Of a DNA stretch of 64,000 bases, positions 17,933 through 26,929 are shown one piece after another. Within the stretch, counting starts at the first letter, position 1. Each line of letters opens with the position of its first letter. The notes under the pieces are model-generated. The model saw nothing but the letters and a program-made list of their open reading frames with translations, was not told where the DNA came from and did not search any database. This stretch comes from Vibrio sp. MEBiC08052 (GTDB taxonomy: Bacteria > Pseudomonadota > Gammaproteobacteria > Enterobacterales > Vibrionaceae), in assembly GCF_001506075.1 (NCBI RefSeq), contig NZ_KQ947475.1:405376-469375 (forward strand). The letters run 5' to 3'. The position numbers were made by a program, and so were the translations under genes.

Positions 17933-19241
17933 GATGTTAACCCTTGTTTTGCTGGCATGTATTCTGACTGCTTTTGTGTTAGGTGCACAAGTAGGACTGG
18001 CATTGGGTGGCATTGCCATGGGCGTCGGTTACTTGGTCTGGGGAGAGGCGTTGTTTAATATTGTGCCGACAACCGTTGAAAGCACATTTTTTAATTTTAT
18101 TCTGTTAGCGATTCCGCTTTATATTTATATGGGACAAATCCTAACCCGTTCCGGGATTGGGGACGCGATGTTTAATGCCAGTCAGTTAGTTATCGGCCGG
18201 TTGCGCGGCTCTTTGGCAATCAGTGTGATTGGGGTTTGTTCTATGATTGGTGCCATGGTTGGCATCATCGGTGCCGGTATCATGACTTCCAGTAGTATTG
18301 CGCTCAAACCAATGCTTGATCGCGGCTATGATAAGAAGCTGGCGCTTGGGGTCATTATGGCCGGTGGCTCGCTGGGGATTCTGATTCCACCGAGTATTCC
18401 AATGATCATGTTTGCTTCTGCGACGCAAAACTCAGTTGGCAAAATGTTCTTGGGAGCGATGATCCCGGCACTGATCACGATTGTTCTGTTGATTACTTAC
18501 GTGATTATCTCCTGTAAATTGCGTCCTGAACGAGCCCCGCTGGATTCTGACAACGATATTCAGATACCTAAGGGGTACGAGCTGTTTAAGACCATCCGGG
18601 ACGGTGCGTCGTCACTCGTTCTTATTGTGGTGGTTCTCGGCAGTATTATCGCAGGGATTGCAACACCGACCGAATCTGGTGCATTGGGTGTGATGGGAGC
18701 GATCCTGTTATCGATCCTGTTTAAGCGCTTTAAACCGGAGATGTTAAGACGTTCGGGGATGCAAACCGCGATGCTGGTGAGTGTGGCGATGTGGATTATT
18801 CTCGGTGCTTCGGTTTTCAGTAATTTCCATTTATTGATGGGAATTCAAGGTATGGTGTCCGGATTTACCCAAGAGTTAGATTTACCACCGATCATGATCA
18901 TCATCATGTTCCAGTTGATCATGCTGTTACTGGGGTTCATTATCGATGAATTTATCATTGTGTTGATGTGTGCTCCGATATTCACTCCGGTTGCTGTGTC
19001 GCTTGGCTATGATCCGATTTGGTTTGGTGTACTGATGATTCTGAATATCGTGATTGCCGTTCAGACGCCGCCTTACGGTTTTGCGTTGTTTTATCTGAAA
19101 GGGATTGCACCGAAAGGTGTGACGATGATGGATCTGTATAAATCGGTATTACCGTTTATTACCGTACAGTTTATTGTTTTGGTTATTTGTATGATTTTCC
19201 CTGATCTGGTGACTTGGCTACCGAATCTTGTGATTCACTGA
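17922..19241 (+). CDS. TRAP transporter large permease (DctM family)
   Basis: Main membrane subunit of the TRAP transporter, 439 residues and about a dozen hydrophobic segments. It carries out Na+-coupled uptake of the ligand delivered by the binding protein. GASLGILIPPSIPMI-type sequence (here GGSLGILIPPSIPMIMFA) and the GIATPTESGALGVMGA motif identify the ion-transporter superfamily. The start at 17922 follows AAGGAG by about seven bases; the frame open from 17904 is not needed. Last gene of the operon, followed by a terminator. Confidence 0.93.
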   Translation: MGIEMLTLVLLACILTAFVLGAQVGLALGGIAMGVGYLVWGEALFNIVPTTVESTFFNFILLAIPLYIYMGQILTRSGIGDAMFNASQLVIGRLRGSLAISVIGVCSMIGAMVGIIGAGIMTSSSIALKPMLDRGYDKKLALGVIMAGGSLGILIPPSIPMIMFASATQNSVGKMFLGAMIPALITIVLLITYVIISCKLRPERAPLDSDNDIQIPKGYELFKTIRDGASSLVLIVVVLGSIIAGIATPTESGALGVMGAILLSILFKRFKPEMLRRSGMQTAMLVSVAMWIILGASVFSNFHLLMGIQGMVSGFTQELDLPPIMIIIMFQLIMLLLGFIIDEFIIVLMCAPIFTPVAVSLGYDPIWFGVLMILNIVIAVQTPPYGFALFYLKGIAPKGVTMMDLYKSVLPFITVQFIVLVICMIFPDLVTWLPNLVIH

Positions 19242-19273
19242 GGAGTACAGAAACCAAATCAATATTCTCGACG

Positions 19274-19299
19274 AAAACCTGCCTGTCGGCAGGTTTTTT
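19274..19299 (+). terminator. Terminator of the TRAP operon
   Basis: AAAACCTGCC-TGTC-GGCAGGTTTTTT, an 8-10 bp stem with T tail, 33 bases after the dctM stop. Confidence 0.92.
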
Positions 19300-19344
19300 A
19301 TTGGCCGACAGACAGTGACATTAACTCCTTTCGTTCAGGCAAAG

Positions 19345-19372
19345 AAAAAGCCCTTTCAGTAGAAAGGGCTTC
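19345..19372 (-). terminator. Terminator of serA
   Basis: On the minus strand AAGCCCTTTC pairs with GAAAGGGCTT around a 4-base loop and is followed by a U run (AAAAA on the plus strand). It lies 26 bases past the serA stop. Confidence 0.88.
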
Positions 19373-19397
19373 GGTATTGGGAGCGTTCAAGCACCGA

Positions 19398-20627
19398 TTA
19401 ATGAAGAATCCGCGCACGGATAGTGCCTTCGATTTTCTTCAGTTTACGCAGTGCTTCTTCTGAGCGGGCTGTTTCAACGTCAATCACCACATAACCGACA
19501 TCAGCAGATGTTTGCAGATACTGCGCGGCAATGTTGATACCATCCTCAGCGAAAATCGTGTTGATTTGATTCAGGATACCCGGACGGTTTTGGTGAATAT
19601 GCAGCAGGCGAGAACATTCTCTGAGTTCTGGCAGCGATACTTCTGGCAGGTTGACGCTGGATACTGTCGAACCATTATCAGAGTATTTCACAATCTTACC
19701 AGCCACTTCGACCCCGATATTTTCTTGCGCTTCTTGCGTTGATCCACCGACATGTGGTGTCAGAATGACGTTGTCAAACTGAAGTAGTGGCGATTCGAAC
19801 GGGTCTGCATTGGTTTTGGGCTCAACAGGAAATACGTCAATTGCAGCACCAGTCACTTGTCCTGATTCCAATGCACCGCATAGGGCATCAATATCGACGA
19901 CGGTTCCCCGTGCCGCGTTGATGAAGATCGAATTTGGTTTCATTTGAGCAAATTCTTTACTGGAAATCATATTTTTAGTGTCTGGTGTTTCAGGTACATG
20001 CAGAGAGATGACATCACATTTGCCTAGCAGCTCTGCCAGAGAGGCAACTTGAATGGAATTCCCCAGAGACAGTTTATTCTCGATATCGTAGTAATAAACC
20101 CGCATCCCTAAGTTTTCAGCAATAATCCCCAACTGAGTTCCAATATGACCATAGCCGATGATCCCGAGATTTTTCCCACGGGCCTCGAAGCTCTGGTCGG
20201 CACTTTTTTTCCAGATACCACGGTGTGCTAAGGCATTTTTTTCTGGGATACCGCGTAGTAGCAACAAGATTTCGCCCATCACCAGCTCGGCAACACTACG
20301 GGTATTGGAGAACGGGGCATTGAAAACCGGAATCCCACGTTTTGCCGCCGCACTTAAATCAACTTGGTTGGTTCCGATACAAAAACAACCGATACCAACC
20401 AGTTTCTTCGCTGCGTTGATGACATTCTCCGTCAGGTTGGTACGGGAGCGGATACCGACAAAATGAGCATCCTGAATGGCTTCTAATAGTTCGGTTTCGG
20501 ATAATGAACCTTTGTGATATTCGATATTGGTATAACCAGCTTCCTGAAGTACATCTACCGCAGAGTTATGAACACCTTCAAGAAGTAAAATCTTAATTTT
20601 GTTTTTTTCCAATGAAACCTTGGCCAT
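19398..20627 (-). CDS. serA: D-3-phosphoglycerate dehydrogenase SerA
   Basis: First enzyme of serine synthesis, oxidising 3-phosphoglycerate with NAD. 409 residues (E. coli 410). The Rossmann motif GIIGYGHIGTQLG is near residue 155. Catalytic-site runs include FINAARGTVVDIDAL (Arg) and LTPHVGGSTQEAQENI (His). The C-terminal ACT domain starts near residue 335 (HIHQNRPGILNQIN) and in E. coli mediates serine feedback inhibition. It follows rpiA on the same strand, but a terminator separates them, so it probably has its own promoter. Confidence 0.98.
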   Translation of the reverse strand: MAKVSLEKNKIKILLLEGVHNSAVDVLQEAGYTNIEYHKGSLSETELLEAIQDAHFVGIRSRTNLTENVINAAKKLVGIGCFCIGTNQVDLSAAAKRGIPVFNAPFSNTRSVAELVMGEILLLLRGIPEKNALAHRGIWKKSADQSFEARGKNLGIIGYGHIGTQLGIIAENLGMRVYYYDIENKLSLGNSIQVASLAELLGKCDVISLHVPETPDTKNMISSKEFAQMKPNSIFINAARGTVVDIDALCGALESGQVTGAAIDVFPVEPKTNADPFESPLLQFDNVILTPHVGGSTQEAQENIGVEVAGKIVKYSDNGSTVSSVNLPEVSLPELRECSRLLHIHQNRPGILNQINTIFAEDGINIAAQYLQTSADVGYVVIDVETARSEEALRKLKKIEGTIRARILH

Positions 20628-20807
20628 TATTTTTGTCCTTAACGATGGAAAGATGAAGAAATGAGGTGCACGGTGGTCAAAACGGAGAAATTAGCATTTT
20701 TTTAACAAGCAAACGTTTGCCTTGTGCATCTTCTCGCCATAAAGTAACAAAAAAAATCCCCAATTGGTAAGAAATTTCCGTCATAAGGAATAATTTTTCT
20801 ATAGCCA

Positions 20808-20838
20808 ATAAAAAAACGGCACGCAACGTACCGTTTTT
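20808..20838 (-). terminator. Terminator of rpiA
   Basis: Minus-strand stem AACGG-t-ACG / CGT-g-CCGTT with a short loop and a seven-base U run, about 40 bases after the rpiA stop. Confidence 0.85.
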
Positions 20839-20876
20839 CATGATCTGTTGATATTGGTACAAATTATTTTAATAAT

Positions 20877-21533
20877 TTACTCGATAAATTGGGTGCCTTC
20901 TGGCGTACCGATAATCACAATATCTGCCCCGCGGTGTGCAAACAAACCATTGGTCACGACCCCGGGAATATTATTGAGGGTTGATTCCAATGCTTTGGGG
21001 TCAGTAATCTGCATATTGTGTACATCAAGGATGATATTGCCATTGTCGGTGAGCACACCTTCCCGGTAAACCGGTTCTCCCCCAAGTTTTTTCAGCGCTC
21101 GGGAAACCTGCTCCCGGGCCATTGGAATCACCTCGATAGGCAGTGGAAACTTACCCAGCACATCAACCGTCTTGGTTCCGTCAACGATACACACGAATGT
21201 ATCGGAGATTGCGGCAACGATTTTTTCCCGCGTGAGGGCTGCGCCTCCCCCTTTGATCATATCCCGTGCCGGATTGATTTCATCGGCACCATCAATATAG
21301 ACATCCAGTTTTTCAACATCATTACAGTCGTATACTTGAATACCTAATGCTTCAAGTTTTTCTGTCGATGCTTTTGAGCTGGAGACCGCACCTTTAATCT
21401 CATTTTTGACTGACCCTAAAGCGTCGATAAAGTGATTGACGGTTGAGCCGGTGCCGACTCCGATGATGCCACCTTTGACGACATATTTGAGCGCAGCCCA
21501 TCCCGCCTCTTTTTTCATTTCGTCCTGGGTCAT
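20877..21533 (-). CDS. rpiA: Ribose-5-phosphate isomerase A
   Basis: Interconverts ribose 5-phosphate and ribulose 5-phosphate in the pentose phosphate pathway. 218 residues, as in E. coli (219). Signatures seen: [15 protein letters not shown] (phosphate site, near residue 22), [27 protein letters not shown] (active site with the catalytic Asp and Glu, residues about 80-106). It lies between fau and serA on the minus strand, the reverse of the serA/rpiA order relation in enterics but the same neighbourhood. Confidence 0.97.
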   Translation of the reverse strand: MTQDEMKKEAGWAALKYVVKGGIIGVGTGSTVNHFIDALGSVKNEIKGAVSSSKASTEKLEALGIQVYDCNDVEKLDVYIDGADEINPARDMIKGGGAALTREKIVAAISDTFVCIVDGTKTVDVLGKFPLPIEVIPMAREQVSRALKKLGGEPVYREGVLTDNGNIILDVHNMQITDPKALESTLNNIPGVVTNGLFAHRGADIVIIGTPEGTQFIE

Positions 21534-21702
21534 GTATTGATCTCCTGCTGATTGCGCGTAAATACTATCTGAAGTTAATGATCTCTGAATATGTAATCGA
21601 TATTTCCGCGGAGGATTATATACTCATCTGCACAGGAGTTGCAGCGTCAATCCTTCTTTCCTATGCCTTGCATCACATCGTTTTGTACTGTTATATGATC
21701 GT

Positions 21703-22299
21703 TCATTCCCACTCCCAAATTTTGTCGGGGGTGATGATTTTAGGCAGTGGGACATCCCAAGATTCAACCGGAAGTTGTTCGACGAACTGACACGAGTGAG
21801 CGAGCCCGATAGGTTTGGCTCCGCTGCGGTTTTTAAACCAAGATGCCAGTGTTCGATCATAATAGCCACCTCCCATGCCGAGACGATGTCCTGATGCATC
21901 AAAGCCAACCAGTGGGGTAAAAATAAGATCAAGCTGACGCGTCGGAAGAATCAGTTGCTTATTCAGCCGTGGTTCGGCAATACCGTAACAGTTCTGAACC
22001 ATGGCAGTATCTGGTGTATACCGTAAGAAAAGCAGTTGACCCGTTGAAAAAGGATGAATAACGGGGAGATAAATTGATTTGCCTTGCTGCCAGAGCCATT
22101 CAATCAATTCGCAGGTTGATAGCTCTCCATCGGTTGATAAATAAACGGCTATGTGCTGACTGGTATCCAGCTCGGGTAAGTGGGAAAGCTGACGAATCAT
22201 CTGCTCACTGGCTGCTTGCTGAAACTCGTCTGAGAGCTGTTTTCTTCTTGCGCGAATCTGCTTTCTGAAATCAGCGCGTGTCATTTTGTTTTGATGCAT
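21703..22299 (-). CDS. fau: 5-formyltetrahydrofolate cyclo-ligase (YgfA/Fau)
   Basis: ATP-dependent enzyme that returns 5-formyl-THF to 5,10-methenyl-THF, supplying one-carbon folates. 198 residues from the start at 22299. The C-terminal half has the ATP-site run GMGGGYYDRTLASW (near residue 140). The upstream RKQIRARRKQL helix is typical. A longer frame to 22353 would lie inside the 6S RNA gene and is rejected. In E. coli this gene is cotranscribed with 6S RNA, and here only two bases separate them. The likely ribosome-binding bases (TTTGGGG) belong to the 3' strand of the 6S closing stem. Confidence 0.94.
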   Translation of the reverse strand: MHQNKMTRADFRKQIRARRKQLSDEFQQAASEQMIRQLSHLPELDTSQHIAVYLSTDGELSTCELIEWLWQQGKSIYLPVIHPFSTGQLLFLRYTPDTAMVQNCYGIAEPRLNKQLILPTRQLDLIFTPLVGFDASGHRLGMGGGYYDRTLASWFKNRSGAKPIGLAHSCQFVEQLPVESWDVPLPKIITPDKIWEWE

Positions 22300-22301
22300 A
22301 G

Positions 22302-22485
22302 GGAACCCCAAAGTGCCGTTGCAGATGTTTGACCCTTGAACCAGCTGGTTCAAGGCGGATCAGTAATGTTGACCGTAGGCTTCTCGGTGCGTGCCGAGCT
22401 TGCTCAATAGCCAGCAAGTACCAACCCTTATGTATTGCTTATCGGCTCAGGGACGTAATCCGCTGACGAACACTTCAGGGTAAAT
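22302..22485 (-). ncRNA. ssrS: 6S RNA
   Basis: Located between zapA and fau on the same strand, the conserved place for ssrS. The minus-strand sequence contains CCCTGAGCCGATA, the GAGCAAGCTCGG..CCGAGAAGCC segment and CCTTGAACC..GGTTCAAGGG, all matching E. coli 6S. The ends ACCCTGAAGTG and CACTTTGGGGT can pair over 11 positions (with G-U pairs) to close the rod-like structure. 6S RNA binds the sigma-70 RNA polymerase holoenzyme and reduces transcription in stationary phase. Length about 184 nt; the ends are estimated from the closing stem. Confidence 0.95.
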
Positions 22486-22499
22486 TTTGTGGCGCAGAG

Positions 22500-22808
22500 T
22501 TACAACTTTTCTCCCTCGACTTGATGAATCACTCGATCCAGCGATGTGGTGAGTTGCTCCATCCGTGTCGTGAGATGCTCCGTTGTTTGTTGATTCTCTT
22601 TTATCTGGCTTTGTAACTCATAACAAATATTTAAAGCAGCAATCGTGAGTAACTTCACTTCATTAGTCACCTTAGTTCTTTCCGCCATTTCTTTCAAACG
22701 ATCATCAAGCTCTTTTGCCGCCTGAATCAGTGAATCTTCTTGACCCGGAGGACAATTCACTCGTGTTATCTTTCCTAAAATCTCAACATCAACCGCTTGA
22801 TTACTCAT
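22500..22808 (-). CDS. zapA: Cell division protein ZapA
   Basis: Small cytoplasmic protein (102 residues) that bundles FtsZ filaments at the Z ring. The N-terminal globular part (VDVEILGKITRVNCPPGQEDSLIQAAKELDDRL) and the C-terminal coiled coil (about residues 60-100) are as in E. coli ZapA. The stop codon lies only about 15 bases from the 6S RNA 5' end, so 6S is either processed from a zapA transcript or started by a promoter inside zapA. Divergent from ygfB. Confidence 0.95.
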   Translation of the reverse strand: MSNQAVDVEILGKITRVNCPPGQEDSLIQAAKELDDRLKEMAERTKVTNEVKLLTIAALNICYELQSQIKENQQTTEHLTTRMEQLTTSLDRVIHQVEGEKL

Positions 22809-23067
22809 GACTTATGAACTCGCAACATGCCACTGTGAATGATACGTTGACGGTACCATCAAGACGGAAACTATAGGAAAAGCGTCGATAAGATTCAAGT
22901 CTTTCCCTTGATATCAAGGTCAATGATTGGTTAAAAACACAGATCTTAGACAATTTGGACAAAACCTAGGCTATTGTTCCGGACAGTTTAACAGATTTGA
23001 TGTTTTGAACATTTCAGCAATGAGACTGAGGTGGTAGGATTAGTTTTATTTTTCTTTAGGCAGCCCT

Positions 23068-23646
23068 ATGAGTGACAATAAGTTTCCTAAATATGAGGCT
23101 TTTGCTGATACGCTAAAGTCTGTTTCCCTCTCTGTAACACCAGCCGAACTGCACGGGCTGTTAACCGGTATGTTATCTGGTGGTTTGAGCCCGGAAGATG
23201 GGCGTTGGCAGCCGCTATTATTTGATTATACCAATGATGGTATGGGCTGGCCGATGGCTGCATTAGGTTTGGCTGGCGAGCTGATGGCTCATACGGCTGA
23301 AGAAATAACACAGAATCATTTTCAGTTGTGGCTGTTTCTACCGACAGACGATGGGGAGCATGGTTTGTTTGAATTAGCCGATGGCGTTTCTGAATGGGTC
23401 ACTCACTTTATCTCCGGACTGGGGTTAGCCCATCCGAATATTAATAAGCTGTCGAATGACGCAAAAGAAGCCTTGGCTGATTTGGAAGAGATGGCTCGGC
23501 TCGGGATTGACGAAGAGGATGATCTTGAGGAACAGGCACTACTCCTTGAGCAGGTGATCGAGCATGTGAAAGCCTGTGTTTTGGCGATCCATGCTGAATA
23601 TGGTATTCAGATCAAAACCGAGAATAAGCGGCCCACCATCCATTAA
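23068..23646 (+). CDS. ygfB: UPF0149/YecA-family protein YgfB
   Basis: 192 residues, an acidic all-helical cytoplasmic protein of the YgfB family. SVTPAELHGLLTGMLSGG at the N terminus is the family signature. In Pseudomonas aeruginosa YgfB modulates an AmpC-related regulator, but its general role is not settled. Start at 23068, preceded by GGCAGCC without a strong ribosome-binding site. In most relatives pepP follows; here the next gene is ubiH. Confidence 0.93.
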   Translation: MSDNKFPKYEAFADTLKSVSLSVTPAELHGLLTGMLSGGLSPEDGRWQPLLFDYTNDGMGWPMAALGLAGELMAHTAEEITQNHFQLWLFLPTDDGEHGLFELADGVSEWVTHFISGLGLAHPNINKLSNDAKEALADLEEMARLGIDEEDDLEEQALLLEQVIEHVKACVLAIHAEYGIQIKTENKRPTIH

Positions 23647-23820
23647 ATTGATTTAATTGCCGGATGTTGGGCTGATACCGACAATCATATTCAGGGATTC
23701 AGTCCATCGCTATTACGCGTGAATGTAGCACTCTGCAAGCGCTTTACTGATGCGATCTTGATTGCTGAAGGTCTGATGGCAGAGTCATACGGGAATCTAC
23801 TACAAACGGAAAGCAGTCGA

Positions 23821-24999
23821 ATGAAAATGTTTGATGTCATTATCTCTGGTGGTGCAATGGCCGGAGCGACACTGGCACTGGCATTAGATGCCAGTTTCGG
23901 TGGAAAACTTCGGATCGCTGTGGTTGAGTCGTGTGATTTTTCGGCTCAGGCGCATCCCGGATTTGATGCGCGATCAATTGCACTTTCTGACGGAACTGTT
24001 CAAATACTCAAAGCCTACCGGCTCTGGGATGCCATCCAACCTTATGTCACACCGATTTCTCGTATTCATGTCTCCGATCGGGGACATACAGGAATGACGG
24101 ATCTCGAAGCCAGTCATCTTGGGATGTCGGCACTGGGTTATGTGGTTGAGTTGGCCGGTGTCGGTCAAGTCTACCATCGTTTGTTGCAGGAACGTGCCGC
24201 GATTGCTCTGTTTTGTCCGGCTACGATCCACAGCGTTGAACGAACCACAGACGATGTACGAGTGCAGCTCGAAGATCAATCGACTCTCCGTGGTAAGTTG
24301 TTGGTTGCTGCCGATGGCAATACATCGACCTGTTGTCGCCAATTGGGAATCACCTCTGCAGTGCATGACTTTGAACAGGTTGCAGTGATTGCTAATGTCG
24401 AATTGAATCAACCTCATCAGGGACGGGCTTTTGAACGTTTTACGACTTCCGGACCGTTGGCTCTGCTGCCTATGTCGCACCAACGGATGTCGATGGTGTG
24501 GTGCGTGAGGCCTGATACTTTGGAAGAGATGATACGCTGGGACGATGAAACATTTCTGTCCCAACTCCAGCAAGCATTTGGGTGGCGACTGGGGAAAATG
24601 ACGCGTGTCGGAACGCGGACGGCTTATCCTCTCAAACTGACTTATCGCACGCGTGCGGTTTCCCATCGTTTCGCCATTATCGGCAATGCAGCACAAACGC
24701 TCCACCCGATTGCCGGGCAGGGATTTAATCTGGGTATTCGGGATATCGCAACATTGGTGGAAGAAGTACGACGCCATCCGGATGATGTCGGATGTTATGC
24801 TGCGCTGTCTGCATTTCAACAACGTCGGACCCCCGATCGACAAAAAACAATGACAATGACTTCCACCTTGGTCCACATTTTCTCCAATGCGTGGTTCCCT
24901 GCGGTTGTGGGAAGAAATTTAGGATTGATGGCCATTGATAACCTCCCGGTGCTCAAACAACCCTTGTTGACTCGGACGCTGGGATACGTATCTCGTTAG
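23821..24999 (+). CDS. ubiH: 2-octaprenyl-6-methoxyphenol hydroxylase UbiH
   Basis: FAD-dependent monooxygenase of the ubiquinone pathway, hydroxylating the ring at C1. 392 residues from ATG 23821. The FAD dinucleotide motif is DVIISGGAMAGATLALAL (N terminus), and the second FAD motif is AIIGNAAQTLHPIAGQGFNLGIRD (near residue 280). A GGAAAG lies about 8 bases upstream. The frame is open back to 23719, adding 34 residues with no known family counterpart; I treat that as non-coding. Eleven bases before ubiI, so cotranscribed. Confidence 0.94.
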   Translation: MKMFDVIISGGAMAGATLALALDASFGGKLRIAVVESCDFSAQAHPGFDARSIALSDGTVQILKAYRLWDAIQPYVTPISRIHVSDRGHTGMTDLEASHLGMSALGYVVELAGVGQVYHRLLQERAAIALFCPATIHSVERTTDDVRVQLEDQSTLRGKLLVAADGNTSTCCRQLGITSAVHDFEQVAVIANVELNQPHQGRAFERFTTSGPLALLPMSHQRMSMVWCVRPDTLEEMIRWDDETFLSQLQQAFGWRLGKMTRVGTRTAYPLKLTYRTRAVSHRFAIIGNAAQTLHPIAGQGFNLGIRDIATLVEEVRRHPDDVGCYAALSAFQQRRTPDRQKTMTMTSTLVHIFSNAWFPAVVGRNLGLMAIDNLPVLKQPLLTRTLGYVSR

Positions 25000-25010
25000 A
25001 AGGTTTTTAT

Positions 25011-26231
25011 ATGATGCAAAGTTTTGATATTGCCATTATCGGTGGTGGTATGGTTGGGTTGACGTTGGCCGCAGCACTGAAAAATACAGATTTGAGAATT
25101 GCTGTGATTGAAGGCCATACACCGGACTCAACATTAGATGAAGTTCCGGATAGTCGCGTTTCAGCCTTGAGCCGGGCCAGTGAGCATATCTTAAAGAATG
25201 TTGGGATCTGGGAAGGTATTACCCGACGTCGGGCATCCCCTTATGGTGAAATGCATGTTTGGGAAAAAGACAGCTTTGCCCGGATTGAGTTTGACTGTCA
25301 ACAGCTTACTCAGCCAGATTTAGGACATATCGTTGAGAACAGAGTGGTTCAGCTGGCTGCTTTGGATGTGGTGCAATCCCAGCAAAATGTCACCTTTTTT
25401 ATGCCTGCTCATTGCCAGAGTCTGGTTGTGGGTGAAAGTGAAGCCTGGTTGACTCTGGATAACGGTAGTTCTTTGACGGCGAAGCTGGTTGTGGGAACGG
25501 ATGGCGCAAACTCTTGGGTTCGTCAGCAGCAGAATATTCCATTGACACACTGGGATTACGGCCATGCTGCTTTGGTCGCGAATGTGATAACGGAAGAACC
25601 TCATCAGCACATTGCACGGCAGATCTTTACACCACAGGGGCCGTTGGCATTTTTGCCTTTGGCAGATCCGCATATGTGTTCGATTGTTTGGTCCACGGAG
25701 CCCCTGCGGGCAGAAGCATTGCTCAATATGACCGCAGAGCAATTCAATCGCTCACTCTGTACTGAATTTGACCGGCATCTTGGCCTATGTGAGTTGGTTA
25801 GCGAGCGAGCTGTCTTCCCTTTGAAAATGCGTTATGCCCGAGACTTTGTCTGTGAGCGCATTGCATTAGCTGGAGATGCCGCTCATACCATTCATCCACT
25901 GGCAGGGCAGGGAGTCAACCTCGGGTTACTTGATGCCGCATCATTAGCTCAGGAAATCAAAACGTTATGGCAGCAAGGGAAAGACATCGGATACCAGCGG
26001 AACTTGCGACAATATGAACGCTGGAGAAAAGCCGAAGCTGCCAAGATGATTGCGGCAATGCAGGGATTTAAGACATTATTTTCCGGAGATTTCCCGGCGA
26101 AAAAATTAGTTCGAGGAATAGGGATGTCGGTGTTGAATCAAGTACCGAATGTCAAAAACGAAATGATGCTGCGGGCTTTGGGGATTCGGGGTCACTTACC
26201 TGAGTTGGCGAAAGCACTGAATTTAGAGTGA
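25011..26231 (+). CDS. ubiI: 2-octaprenylphenol hydroxylase UbiI (VisC)
   Basis: Paralogue of UbiH, the FAD-dependent C5 hydroxylase of ubiquinone synthesis. 406 residues. N-terminal FAD motif DIAIIGGGMVGLTLAAAL; DSRVSALSRAS is the UbiH/F/I signature; LAGDAAHTIHPLAGQGVNLGLLD is the second FAD motif near residue 283. An AAGG precedes the ATG. Last gene of the ygfB-ubiH-ubiI group. Assignment to UbiI rather than UbiF rests on its place after ubiH and overall resemblance. Confidence 0.93.
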   Translation: MMQSFDIAIIGGGMVGLTLAAALKNTDLRIAVIEGHTPDSTLDEVPDSRVSALSRASEHILKNVGIWEGITRRRASPYGEMHVWEKDSFARIEFDCQQLTQPDLGHIVENRVVQLAALDVVQSQQNVTFFMPAHCQSLVVGESEAWLTLDNGSSLTAKLVVGTDGANSWVRQQQNIPLTHWDYGHAALVANVITEEPHQHIARQIFTPQGPLAFLPLADPHMCSIVWSTEPLRAEALLNMTAEQFNRSLCTEFDRHLGLCELVSERAVFPLKMRYARDFVCERIALAGDAAHTIHPLAGQGVNLGLLDAASLAQEIKTLWQQGKDIGYQRNLRQYERWRKAEAAKMIAAMQGFKTLFSGDFPAKKLVRGIGMSVLNQVPNVKNEMMLRALGIRGHLPELAKALNLE

Positions 26232-26301
26232 ACTGAATACCGAGTGAAATATCGCCATAGATTGGCACTGAAGGGCAACGAGTTTTGTTGCCCTGTCTGA
26301 C

Positions 26302-26508
26302 TTATGCGTGTACGTATTTGAGCCGTATGATTTCCTGATTAATTTCTTTGACCGTTCGATAATGACGTGGTTCTGCTTGTTCCGGAAGCATCAGTTTCCC
26401 CTGATCGAACTCAAATTTACCGATACCGTCAATATAGATTCTACCTTTAAATAGCCGACTAATATGTTTAGCAATCATACTCGGTGTATAGCGCTTAAAC
26501 AGTCTCAT
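26302..26508 (-). CDS. ytfK: DUF1107 protein YtfK
   Basis: 68 residues, the same length as E. coli YtfK, with matching layout (RLFKRYTPSMIAKHISRLFKGR, then YIDGIGKFEFDQGKLMLP). In E. coli YtfK binds SpoT and tips it towards (p)ppGpp synthesis during phosphate or fatty-acid starvation. GGAAAGGA lies before the start, giving a strong ribosome-binding site. It is monocistronic and convergent with ubiI. Function here is carried over from E. coli. Confidence 0.87.
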   Translation of the reverse strand: MRLFKRYTPSMIAKHISRLFKGRIYIDGIGKFEFDQGKLMLPEQAEPRHYRTVKEINQEIIRLKYVHA

Positions 26509-26929
26509 ATTATCGTCCTTTCCTGAATACCTGAGGTGATGGTTCGCCTGATGACTTCAAAGCCAGCAAACCTCAACATCAACCTTGTGAGAACTCAACT
26601 CACCCTAACAATTCTATTTTGTTTCGTGCTTCATGTTGTGATATTTGTAGTGAAATAATCATAACATGATGAGTTAATTGAATTTTTGTGCTGCCATCTA
26701 CATATTTAACAGAATAAAATGAATTATTTGTATCGAGTCTGTTAACTTTTAGACAGCTTACACACATCTTCTGCAACAATGTGCTGTCCCCGTTCTCGGT
26801 GGACTATTAGGCCGGATCATTGTGACACTTTTATAACAAAATTGCTGAATCATTGTTAAATTTTATGGTGTCTATCCATGAATATAGTTTTTGACCGATA
26901 CCTGTCAAAAAAAATCCCTGGCTTTAATG
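26509..26929. other. Long intergenic region upstream of ytfK
   Basis: About 420 bases, AT-rich, with no supportable ORF. It must carry the ytfK promoter on the minus strand. I see no clear PhoB box or other named operator. The terminator of the candidate small RNA abuts it at 26930. Confidence 0.5.

Noticed and set aside
20677..20862. 61-codon minus-strand frame between rpiA and serA
   Set aside because: It spans the rpiA terminator and the serA upstream region; no ribosome-binding site or family features.
23974..24876. 300-codon minus-strand frame across ubiH
   Set aside because: Antisense of a clear flavoprotein gene; composition (His, Arg, Cys, Gln-rich) is typical of a shadow frame.
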